NCBI GenBank assembly: GCA_036346225.1
Contig: JARFIW010001104.1
Coordinates: 8,396,001-8,460,000, forward strand
DNA from: Platerodrilus igneus
Lineage: Eukaryota > Arthropoda > Insecta > Coleoptera > Lycidae
Length of the DNA stretch: 64,000 bases
Direction of reading: 5' to 3'
Part shown: piece by piece, positions 54,705 to 64,000 of the stretch
Numbering within the stretch: the first letter of the stretch is position 1
Layout: each line of letters opens with the position of its first letter
Position numbers and translations under genes: made by a program
Notes under the pieces: model-generated
The model's input: the letters and a program-made list of their open reading frames with translations, nothing else
Told to the model about the DNA's origin: nothing
The model's database searches: none

Positions 54705-55256
54705 ATGGCGGTGTGTAGTGGTTCCACTAAGGCGAGATTTGGCGTTGTTGTTGAAAAACAGCAAGGTCTGTTTAAAGCAGCAAAAGAGTATTCCCTTGCA
54801 CAATGCGTAGCTCAAGATTTGGAAATGTCAAGGGGAATAGCTGTTGTTTTCAAGAAAAAGTTTGGATGTGTGAATGAATTAGTACAACAGCAGCCAATTG
54901 TAGGAACAGCTTTGGTTCTTCAGGATAAAAATCGTTATGTTTACTATCTGTTCACCAAAAATTCTTCATGGCAGAGACCTAGTTATGGACATCTATGGGA
55001 GGCTTTGCTAAATCTTAAGGGTCATATGATGGAAAATGGAGTAACAAAACTAGCGGTGCCCAAGCTAGGCTGTGAACTGGATCGCTTAGATTGGAGGATA
55101 GTCCGAAATATGCTAGAAGTAGTTTTCCAGGGAACCAACGTCCAGGTCCTTGTTTGTTGTTATCAACCGGTTGCCTACCAAAACCAAGAAAAGGGTGTTG
55201 ACTGTTATTTCCAACGACGCGAGTTAAGGTTCGTGGCTTCGAGCGGTCCTTTTTAA
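54705..55256 (+). CDS. Macrodomain protein resembling OARD1/TARG1 ADP-ribosyl hydrolase, within the retrotransposon
   Basis: This 183-residue intact open frame matches the small macrodomain family of OARD1 (TARG1), which removes ADP-ribose from acidic residues. Visible blocks are GLFKAAKEYSLAQCVAQDLE (residues 21-40), GIAVVFKKKFG (44-54), YVYYLFTKNSS (78-88), NGVTKLAVPKLGCELDRLDW (111-130) and VQVLVCCYQP (146-155). Lys85 and Asp126 correspond to catalytic Lys84 and Asp125 of human OARD1. Odd points are Gly21 where the family has the adenine-binding Asp, and Glu124 where it has a Gly. The same frame runs back, through a TGA at 54660 and a TAG at 54474, into the integrase GPY/F region, so the ancestral protein was probably Pol-macrodomain. 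The first ATG of the open part is 54705. Family assignment is strong; activity is uncertain. Confidence 0.9.
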   Translation: MAVCSGSTKARFGVVVEKQQGLFKAAKEYSLAQCVAQDLEMSRGIAVVFKKKFGCVNELVQQQPIVGTALVLQDKNRYVYYLFTKNSSWQRPSYGHLWEALLNLKGHMMENGVTKLAVPKLGCELDRLDWRIVRNMLEVVFQGTNVQVLVCCYQPVAYQNQEKGVDCYFQRRELRFVASSGPF

Positions 55257-55911
55257 AAAGACTTCTTTGAACTTTAACAAATTTATTTGGTTTTATACAG
55301 AAGTTAATTATTGAATTTTAACAAACTAGAATAATTAGTCTAAGTCGAAATACATTAATTAATTTGTACAGTGAGTTATCAGTGAACTGCAAGGTAAAAG
55401 CTGAACGTCTGATGAACTGACTAGGAGTGGAGCTCCTGGTCCTTATATAACTTTCTCCCCCTCACATTTCTGTGGGAACCTGCGGACGTAATGTCCGCTT
55501 ACACTTTACAATACTTAGTTGCTATCTTAAAAGCTATTCATAATTACAATGTTGCAGGCTTATTCTGCGTAATCTCGGTACGTGACATCCGACGACCGTC
55601 TGTGACCTGACTTCTGCAGTGTCACTTATCCTTGTGCTACTTTGTAGCGTTTCCACTCGTGGGAACTGAAATCATCATAATATAATGTAATAAAATGTTG
55701 CAACGACATTGTTGCATTGTCCTAACATTTCCTAATATTTCCTAATATTTCCTAATACGGATATTAGTTTTATATATATAATAGATGGGGGGTCCTATAA
55801 CTCGCGGTGGATGCACCAGAGGAGATAACTGCCGATCCCGTCATCAGTCATAGAATTGGCGTCAAAATGTATTTACACTTACGAGACGTAACGATTTTAA
55901 AGAGGGGGTAG
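55257..55911. other. Non-coding tail of the Gypsy element
   Basis: No gene is recognised. The sequence includes an ATTTCCTAAT short repeat (55730-55757). It ends with the purine-rich AAAGAGGGGGTAG (55899-55911), which directly adjoins the 3' LTR and serves as the polypurine tract. Part of the block may be a further insertion. Confidence 0.5.
55899..55911 (+). promoter_or_regulatory. Polypurine tract
   Basis: aaagagggggtag immediately precedes the TGTT of the 3' LTR. This is the expected plus-strand priming site. Confidence 0.8.
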
Positions 55912-56454
55912 TGTTGCGAGCTACTATTAGGCAACCCGTCAAACACACCAAGCGCAGTAAGCACTGTGTATTCTCCATGGACCGAGAATCTTCTAGCAAT
56001 TACTAGAGGATGAATTATCCTTTTTAATTCAGGGTATAAATAAAATCGATGAGGAAGTACAGAGTTAGTCTATATCAGAATGTCAAATATATATTATATC
56101 GTGTAAAGTTAAATAGCAGAGCCTTTGACAGTCCAAGAGTATACATAAATGTTATATTATGTGAACGTGTCTAATGTACATGCAGCTTGTAGAATACATA
56201 AATAGACAGAAGTGTAATAAATAAATTATAGTAGTGTTTAGTGTTGCTAAGAAGACTTATAGTTAAGGAACTAGTTTAAGAAGATATTAGTGCTTGTAAA
56301 TTCATTAGTGTGATAGTGCTTCATTGTTAATCGGACCGAAAACAGCTATAAATAAGGCATATACTGTTAATTAGACTTGTGAACAGTGAGTAATAAAGAC
56401 TCTTGTTATTACTTGTTTTAAATCAGTGAAACGCGGTAGTAGTAGCCCGCTACA
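55912..56454 (+). repeat. 3' LTR (543 bp)
   Basis: It begins TGTTGCGAG and ends GCTACA. It matches the 5' LTR, with scattered substitutions and small indels along the whole length, so the insertion is not very recent. A gtaataaagac word near the end may include the poly-A signal. The ATAT target duplication follows at 56455-56458. Confidence 0.93.
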
Positions 56455-56458
56455 ATAT

Positions 56459-59318
56459 TAAGTACACATTGATTGCAAGTGTTAAAAGTAATATTTGATA
56501 TAAACCAAGTTGAATTTATTATATTCAGCTGTTTATTACTAATAAAATTTATAATTTGTTAGTTGGACAACGCCAATTAGTTCCATAGTTACCGCCGCAA
56601 TGCATCATTTAGAATATGAGCTGGTGTATTTTAGAATTTTAGTAAATATTTTTAATAGAAATTTATAACGTTTTAATGATTGCAAATAAAGTTTTGTACG
56701 AACATGTGGGATACACATTATTATCGCACTCATGTAGTTACACGACTCGGACCTTCCTTAAAAGGAAAACCTAAATTCCTTAACCTCACTCTAGCCGGGT
56801 ATTGCTAAAAGAAATCCTATAAAGACCTTAAATCTAATCTATCAAAAATACTATCATTCCAAATGCTTCGTTTTTCCATATTAAATTGTATGACATTTAT
56901 AAATCCCAATTTCTGGAAATGTTAATAAAAAAACATAGAACACAGTTAAACACACGCTGTTTCCTTATATATCATTTCATTGTCCATTCCTCCAAGCACA
57001 ATTTCTATTTTTAAAATTTAAAACGTTTATATTTCTTAATATTTTAAAATGTTTAAAATTCTTTGTTCGATAATATTATGCTGGCTCTTAACCAATACGC
57101 TTTTGCTTCATTTCCAGCTAAATAAACACCAATCAATTTACATTTAAAATTACCATATACATTATTCAAAGTATAAACATAAAAGCATTCAATATTACTC
57201 ACTGTTTTAAATTCTACAATTTTAAAAATGGTTAAGAATTTTCAAAAACCATAAGTAATTTACATATTGGGTCCTTTCAGTTAAAAGTGCTTTTTTTAAC
57301 ACAACTCCCTCAATACTACTTCACAAAATTCCAACTTGATAAAGGCGCGAACTCTCGAGGTCATCACCTCTTTAACCAGTTATAGCGACAATAATTTCAC
57401 AAATATGTTAATTGGAAGTATCTTGCCCGTGTAAGTGTAACTTCAAAATTTAGTCGCACGCTATGTTTGTTATCCCTGCGGAACAACAATATTAATTTTT
57501 TTCTTGAAACTGTGTCGTTAACTTTCAACTCGTATTACTACATTTTTACGTCCTATGTTAACTTCTCTTTGACTTTTTAATACCTAACTTCCAGCCACAC
57601 CGATCCCCTACCTCGAGGGTTTAGCACTGTATTAAGCGCTCGAATGATCACGTTTTGACTTGTTCTTACTACCGGTTTGCTAATAATTAATTCCTTTCTT
57701 TGGTCGGATGTAATTATTGTTATTTAATTTCCCCCTTTCATACGTTCATTCGAGGGCTTTGTCATGGTCCAATATTTCTGAGTTAATGGAATGAATTCCG
57801 TTAAAGTACAAGTGGTAGCGTGTGATTTAGTCAACGTTCATGTTCCCTTCTGTCTTCAACATTATAAAATAAACAAATTGTAATGTAGGAAATGATTAAC
57901 TTATTTGCAATCTGATATTCGCGAATTTCTCCTGCTCAGCATTAAGATCTTTACATTGTACAAACATGTTTAAAGTATGACTGTTGTTTTTTTTTGTATT
58001 GCAACTATGTGATATTAATTCTAATTTCTCTTACCTAAGTTTGTTAAAAGTGATTTTATATTTGGAGTAATTGTGATATGAAACACGCCTATTAATAATT
58101 TCACGATTATTTTTTTATTTAAAAAGTTTTCTTTAAATGATATGATGCCACCATAAAAATTTATCGATATAAATATTTTGTTTATTCTTTTATGGTTTAA
58201 AATAATTTATGAACCTGAGTTCCTTCCTAATATGCTCTTTACCATAAATAAATTGATGTCTTGTAGTTTTAAGTTAATGATTTTAATAGAACAACAACGT
58301 GTTGAAATGTCTTGTTTACTGAACACTACTGTATATGAAATCAGAATACACAAAATATATTAATATTAAGTTATCCGTAGGAAATTGATTTTTCTGTTTT
58401 TGCATCCAGTTTTTATTTACTGTAACGCCCACGCGTTACAAATTTTGCATTAGTTAAAATCATATTGTTACAATTTTATTGTATATAATTGTAGAATAGA
58501 AACTAATCTTAACATTCCAGTAGAAACTTTCATTTATTCTAAGATTTTGGGTTTTCTATTATTTTATAGACTTTAGCTGGTATCCAAATTCTCTCCGGCT
58601 AATTTAGCATAACAAAGTAAACATGCATAATTAATTTTACCGATTTGTTTACGTTCTATTATGGCAGGACGGTTAACAGTATTTCAGCAATAGATAAAAC
58701 TGTTTTTAAAGCTATACTTCAATGCAGATTAATTTATGGAATGGCAAACCATTAAGTTTATACTAATTAGCATAATTCAAGTTTTAGAACATAATTGTTC
58801 GTGATTCACCTTAAAATTTTTTCACAAATATTGATTGTAGTTGTTGTTTTGGATTACTATTTCTCTGGTTAGACAGAGTCGTTACCTTGCCCTGCTACTA
58901 GTATTAAGTTGATATTTGATTGAAGATTATTTTGCCATAATGGTATAGTAGACAGTTGCCTGGTATCTTTGGGAAAACAATTGTTGAAAATCAAGCTTTC
59001 TAAGCTGACACATGTTATCGATCTGTCAAGGTGTTATTTTGAAGGTTATAGGATAGAGCTTAAGTTTTGAATATAAATAGTAATATAAAGATTGTGCCTG
59101 GTAATAACTACTTGCTGAACATCTACTTAGTGCACAACATTAACCACTCTTTTTTGAAGAAACGACATCGAATTAAGTGTCTGTAAATGAGTTTTAATAA
59201 AAAGTAAATATTTTGTACACAGCTGTCAAAATAATGATTATATAGATAAAATTGTCTACAACTATACAACAAATAGGAAGTGCATTTTATAATGAGCTTT
59301 GAACAAGGATAAATAACC
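56459..59318. other. AT-rich non-coding region upstream of membralin
   Basis: Nothing coding was recognised on either strand. It presumably includes the promoter and 5' UTR of membralin, but no TATA, initiator or upstream exon could be fixed. Confidence 0.4.
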
Positions 59319-60093
59319 ATGTCAGCTAATAATAACGGCGGAACTGCCGCTGCAGAAGGAGTTAATGTGGAAAATAATTATATAAATGGTGGCCCACTTA
59401 TAGCAGTAAATCGCTTTCGTAATAACAATAATACAAATCCTTTGGTTAATGTAAGGGATCGCTTATTTCATACACTGTTTGTACGTGGTGCCCTAGCATA
59501 TGCTCGAACAGTTCCTAAACCGTTACGCAGATTTATCGAGTTTATTGTTTTAATGAAAGCCATTCTGGTGTTTTGTATTCTTGTTTACATACACATTGTA
59601 TTTTCAAAAGCTCCTGTAACCTGTCTAAATCATATTAAAGAAAATTGGTCTCGCCATGGTATATTACGAGTTGAAATTCTAAAGGATGTTGGTGATTCAT
59701 ATACTGTAGAACAAAGTTATGCCCGGGAAAGGAAATTGCTAAACGAACGTCAGGAAGATTATTCTAGTATATTGGGGTTTGTTGCACGTGATGGATTTAT
59801 AAGTATTGAGCCATCTTCAATTCTGGTAGCTGAAAAAGAAACCGAACCTTTAGAAGAAAATTATAACAATAGTTCGAACATTAATGGCAAGACTGAAATA
59901 AATATTTATAATTTTCTACCTAGTGCTACAACAAATTCTACAGATACACCCTCCATAACTAGTAAACCTTGGATTGATTTGTCTTCAGGAAATACATTAA
60001 ATCCCAATGAAAGTACTGCTGAAAGTGTTGCACCTGTAGTGAAAGATAGCGATGCTGAGGTGAAATCAACTAATAATGAAGTACATACGTACT
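59319..60093 (+). CDS. Membralin (TMEM259) homologue, first coding exon
   Basis: The ATG at 59319 lies in a good context (aaccATGt). The protein begins with an Asn/Ala/Gly-rich tail and then NPLVNVRDRLFHTLF (residues 40-54). YARTVPKPLRRFIEFIVLMK leads into a transmembrane segment (about 73-96) ending in YIHIVFS, followed by PVTCLNHIKENW and HGILRVEIL (about 99-121). These are the signature N-terminal blocks of membralin, an ER multi-pass membrane protein linked to ER-associated degradation. The rest is a lumen-type Asn/Ser/Thr-rich stretch with several N-glycosylation sites. A GTAAGT donor at 60094 cuts the exon after one base of a codon. The next conserved residues should lie in exon 2, which I did not find in the window. 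The open frame continues to 60206 but is intronic. Confidence 0.9.
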
Positions 60094-61026
60094 GTAAGTA
60101 TTTTCTGTTAGTCGTACTGATATTTTATATCCAAAGATATGGAATTACAGTATCACTGTTTCAATTTGAGATTTTGAAATACCTAGGTTTTTCTGATATT
60201 ACTTAACACATTTTATTAACCAGTCATTTTGTCCTGAATTAGAGTTTAATCGATAGAATATGTAAATTGCGCAAATAGACCTTATTTGGAAAAAGTGGAA
60301 TGCCAAAAATAAAGCATATGCATAAGGTATTAAAACAGACGAAGCTATAGAAAACCTGAAAACTCCAAAGTGTTTGTATATTTTTCAAAAATACGTAGTA
60401 GACAGACTAACTTTGATATAATAGTGTAATTGTGTTTGCGTATTACATTAAAGTAACTCCAGTTTGATGTATACACAGGGCGTTTCTGAATTTTGAGTGA
60501 AAATTTTTATGGAAATGACATACATACATACAAAATCCCAAATTCAGAAACTGCAATCCATTACGAAATTATAAGAATTTGAAGCAGATATAATTTACAA
60601 CTTTACAAATATTAGCCTAGGTCGGTTTCACATTATTTTTTGATGTTTCAAGATTGTAAACATTTTATTATTTATATGAATTTATTTTGTAAACAAACAT
60701 TATACTGGCAACTTCTATTTTTTCTGAGGTTAACACTTTCACTGCTGCCTTTAATTGTTGCACACTATTCAGGAGCCAAATTCTACTTTTTCGCTAAAAT
60801 TGCAAATTTGTGCTATTAGGGTACTTTTTTCGTCAATCTGTTGTACTATCAGTGTTCAAAAAGGACCTAACAGAAAAACTCCAAGAGTCTCTGATCGAAG
60901 TCACCGGCATTAGCCAACAATTTTTCTAGTTACAATGTTTACAGATGCCGATGACTCCGATCGGAGCCGTAAAAATTGACATATTCATATTAGTCATATA
61001 TTGCTTGAATATCAAATAAGGTTAGA

Positions 61027-61064
<38 letters not shown>

Positions 61065-62520
61065 GTATTGTAGTGGTTTTAAAGGGTTAAATTTGGTGGT
61101 TAACAATGCAATTTCAAACACCCTGTATAGAGAAAGGAACTATGTATATACGTGCTAAATTAATTTCATTTATTTAATTTAAATTAGCAAGTATTGACAT
61201 AATTTTATAACTAGGGATTAGAAGGTAATAGATTCGCAAAGAAAATCAGGTTTATAAGCCAATAGAAATTAGTAATTAATTTAATGTAATTTAATTTAAG
61301 GGGTTATAACGTCAGAGAATGCATAAGAGCATGTAAAATCAATAAATCCAAGGCGAATAGCTTTCGTGGTAACAAACAAATATATCGGTTGGATTGAATA
61401 CCATGAAAAGAAACTCCTAGAAATGTTATTTTAAACGTTCGTTAATTGAACACCTGCATGTTTTGAAAAGTTGACTTCTATGTATTTTGGAGCATAGCAA
61501 GACAAGTTTCAAGGAATATTGTTCAACCGACTGTCGCAAAGCACGTACTCATCCACGTGGACGCGGGCAGTAATATCGATTTTCTACCACTCAAGCAAGG
61601 TTAGAACGCGACATCCAATATGCATAGGACGGGAATAGAGATATCACAGCCGGGGTTTTAAGACGTCACTGAAATGTATGATTGGTCGAAATAGTTAGTT
61701 TGAGAATAGACGAGCACGCGAGAATATTTCTAGAAGCTTAAAACGGTTAGACAAAATTTGGAGAAATACTATTTTACAATTAAGTATTTCGCGTAAAGTG
61801 TGTCCAAAAAGGGGGCCTAGCTTTATGATAAATACTCTAACAAAATTAATAGAGGGTCTCTTTGACTTCTTTAATTTGCATCGCTTACGACGTACCAAAA
61901 ATCTACTAACGAGCTTGTAAGTATTAAAATTTATAAATTAAATAGTACAGTGTTAGATGGTTGGCCTTATACTTTGAACGCGGATAGTGTCGAGGTTATT
62001 TATATTTAACTAAGGTACAACGTATACTGTAACAAGCTCCTGTTACATTAAATGTGTTTGATATTTCAATTTAAAATCCAGGACTTTACAAAGATAAAAT
62101 TTATTGAGGTGTAACTTGAGCACTGAAATGTACATAATCTTGAATTATTATTTGTAAATAGTGGTAAATAAATATTGTATGATTGTTGTATTATTTTGTG
62201 GTTTTATTGAATGGTGTGTGTGAACGGTACAGAGAATGATAGTAAATCTAGTCCTCATGGTTGGACATGCCATAAAATGCTGTGGTATTTTATTATATTT
62301 AGCCCCACGACTTGGGTGTACGTAAAATGCTGTGCTACTTTCCTTCCCACGATTCCTTAATGTAATATAATGCTCCCTTTATATTAATCAAGCACCTATG
62401 ATGTGAAGTGTTAAGTTATGGATTTTCTTTGCCTCAACTAGCTGATTCAATTAAAACAAGTTGAAAATGCAAGGCATTGTCGCAACGAACTTCCAAATGT
62501 AGACTTACTTTAAAACAATT
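60094..62520. other. Membralin intron 1, with an (AT)n microsatellite
   Basis: No second exon was recognised. A run of AT dinucleotides lies at 61031-61059. A CpG-containing patch at 61540-61640 has no identifiable function. Confidence 0.5.
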
Positions 62521-62940
62521 TATGTATCGCACATTAATTTTGGACCTATTTGAAATTTTTGATAAAATTAATTCCCGGGGGTCGGGTATCCGTGGTCAGA
62601 TTTTGTGGGGGTACCATATTTCGACTCAGCTATGTTAGGGAGTCCAAATATGTATCGCACATTAATTTTGGACCTATTTGAAATTTTGATAAAAATTAAT
62701 TCCCTGGGGGTCGGGTATCCGTGGTCAGATTTTGTGGGGGTACCATATTTCGACTCAGCTATGTTAGGGGAGTCCAAATATGTATCGACATTAATTTTGG
62801 ACCTATTTGAAATTTTGATAAAAATTAATTCCGGGGTATCCGTGGTCAGATTTTGTGGGGGGTACCATATTTCGACTCAGCTATGTTAGGGGAGTCCAAA
62901 TATGTATCGCACATTAATTTTGGACCTATTTGAAATTTTT
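62521..62940 (+). repeat. Tandem satellite, ~128 bp unit, 3.3 copies
   Basis: Units start with atgtatcgcacattaatttt at 62522, 62650, 62780 and 62902 (spacing 128, 130 and 122). Each contains ggtatccgtggtcagatttt and ccatatttcgactcag. The last copy stops in a T-run. Small indels distinguish the copies. Confidence 0.93.
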
Positions 62941-63110
62941 TTTTCCCGACGGAATATCGCGGGGGCACGGCGCCCCCGTGGCCCGATTTTAACTGACATC
63001 AAAACTTAAGCTCTGGACACCGAGCTGAATCGATTGATGTATCACACATTGATGTCCGACCATTAGAAAGGCCTCGGACGGACGGACAGACGGACGACAA
63101 ATCGATTTCA
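62941..63110 (+). repeat. GC-rich palindrome and GGAC microsatellite after the satellite
   Basis: cgggggcacggcgcccccg (about 62959-62977) is a near-perfect hairpin. A cggacggacggacagacggac run lies at about 63074-63095. A diverged word gtatcacacattgatgtc (63040-63057) resembles the satellite unit start, so the block may be part of one composite repeat. Confidence 0.75.
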
Positions 63111-64000
63111 TAAACGAACGAAGTTTGTTGAAAAGCAATTCTACAATACACAATATAATGATTAAATATTTATAACTTTTTAAAATCTTCCCCTTTTTCA
63201 GAATATTTACATATACTAGATTTAAGAAATTGAAGCGAGAAATACGAGCCTTTTGTTATATTTAGAGACCTTTTGAAACGTTTCAAGATGCCTATTACCT
63301 TTCATAAATTGATCAAAGAAACTAATGTTTTGTTGACTCTTACATGTACCAAAATATTGAATTAAAACAGTTTTCAATAATAAATTATATCAATCTGGCT
63401 AACCTGGAATGGTTCCATAGTTACTCTGCATCTCCCAAGAGTTTTCGTGCCCAGTCTGAATATTTAGAGTCGAATTTGGAAGTCGACATCAAACCAAAAT
63501 ACTATCCAAATCGTTATTCAAAATCCCATAAGTTAATCCAATTTAAGATTCAATTTGTATATCGGTAAATAGAAGACTTTCCATCTCCGTAACTAACAAA
63601 GTAATTTAACAGGAGGTGATTAACCAGAGAATTAATCAAAGAATTCTTCAGAGAATTAACCAGAGTAATAACCAGAGAATCCACCAGAGCCCTGTTTTAT
63701 TTATGTTAGAAATTATATTTTTACTAAGTTGTTTTTACTTATGTCTATAATAGATCGGCTCACACTTGCACAATTTTTACACTTTTCAAAATGATTTTCA
63801 TTTACTTTTCGTATGACTGGTTACATAAATAATTTAGCACTTCTGAGTATCGTCGTAGCCCAGTTCAAAATGTATACTCAACTCGTCGTTCAATTGTTAT
63901 CGTATTTATAAGCCGTACCTCTTGTTTTCTATTCGTTTATTCACGTGTTGGGGCGATACCTTTTGCGTTTATCTTTTGTGTACTCTGGGAAATTTTACCA
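63111..64000. other. Non-coding, probably membralin intron 1 continuing
   Basis: No exon was recognised. A short repetitive patch of agagaattaaYc words lies at 63625-63690. Confidence 0.4.

Larger units (their letters stand above)
49577..56454 (+). mobile_element. Gypsy LTR retrotransposon with both LTRs and a macrodomain ORF
   Basis: The 5' LTR (49577-50927) and 3' LTR (55912-56454) both start TGTTGCGAGCTACT and end CCCGCTACA, and the element is flanked by ATAT on each side. Between them lie a primer binding site, gag with a zinc knuckle, protease, RT, a truncated integrase, a macrodomain and a polypurine tract, in that order. The 5' LTR is longer because it holds an 810 bp insertion. RNase H and the integrase front are deleted. 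Many stops show that the copy is dead. The macrodomain is not part of standard Gypsy pol. Confidence 0.93.

Noticed and set aside
62568..62889. Repeated peptide proteins over the satellite on both strands
   Set aside because: The open frames exist only because the satellite unit lacks stops in these frames. The unit length varies (122-130), which breaks the frame.
1..64000. CRISPR array, bacterial operon or prophage
   Set aside because: No spaced short repeats, Shine-Dalgarno-led gene strings or bacterial genes were seen. The splice sites and transposon families are eukaryotic.

Overview
The window is a eukaryotic, AT-rich, intron-bearing arthropod sequence, most likely an insect. The evidence is split eukaryotic genes with consensus splice sites, a dense layer of nested insect-type transposable elements (Jockey, I-like, BEL/Pao, Gypsy, hAT, piggyBac, pogo/Tigger), and short CCTAA-like runs. 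I cannot name the order. Only two host genes are recognised with confidence: the last exon of a PEX11 peroxisomal membrane protein gene on the minus strand (30237-30769) and the first coding exon of a membralin (TMEM259) homologue on the plus strand (59319-60093, ending at a GTAAGT donor). Most other coding-looking sequence is decayed transposon.

Layout. 1-4200: AT-rich sequence with a minus-strand non-LTR reverse transcriptase scrap (2640-3145). 4200-10135: a Jockey-clade element (gag-like ORF1, endonuclease, RT) split by a 2.1 kb insertion. 10352-12783: a pogo/Tigger element with both inverted ends and TA target duplications, itself carrying a retroelement tail. 13010-21785: a BEL/Pao pol broken by a 5.2 kb I-like non-LTR element that inserted by twin priming, so its 5' half is inverted. 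21860-22160: another RT scrap. 22226-25711: a foldback element with about 500 bp arms, one arm split by a 2.4 kb insertion. 27577-28292: a tandem dimer of about 290 bp with a hammerhead-like hairpin. 28518-28749: a small possible secreted-peptide ORF with a 70 bp duplication. 30237-30769: PEX11. 31190-38350: a Gypsy pol interrupted by a TIR element and by a piggyBac (TTAA sites) that itself carries an insertion. 39600-47305: a hAT transposase gene interrupted by a second hAT (8 bp duplication GCCGTTAC) and by a Jockey/CR1-like RT. 47546-48515: a non-autonomous hAT. 49577-56454: a second Gypsy with both LTRs. 59319 onward: membralin exon 1 and intron 1, with a 128 bp satellite near 62.5 kb.

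The most notable observation is in the second Gypsy. Downstream of the integrase GPY/F region, in the same reading frame and separated from it only by two stop codons, lies a 183-residue macrodomain that closely resembles the ADP-ribosyl hydrolase OARD1/TARG1. It keeps the counterparts of the catalytic Lys and Asp. This suggests a Pol-macrodomain fusion, or a captured host ADP-ribosylhydrolase gene sitting in the env position of an LTR retrotransposon. The same element has lost RNase H and the front of integrase through an in-frame deletion.

Insertion order can be read directly: hAT inside hAT, piggyBac inside Gypsy, non-LTR inside BEL, SINE-like unit inside an LTR. Nearly every element carries stops or frameshifts, so the region looks like an old transposon cluster between, or within introns of, the two host genes.
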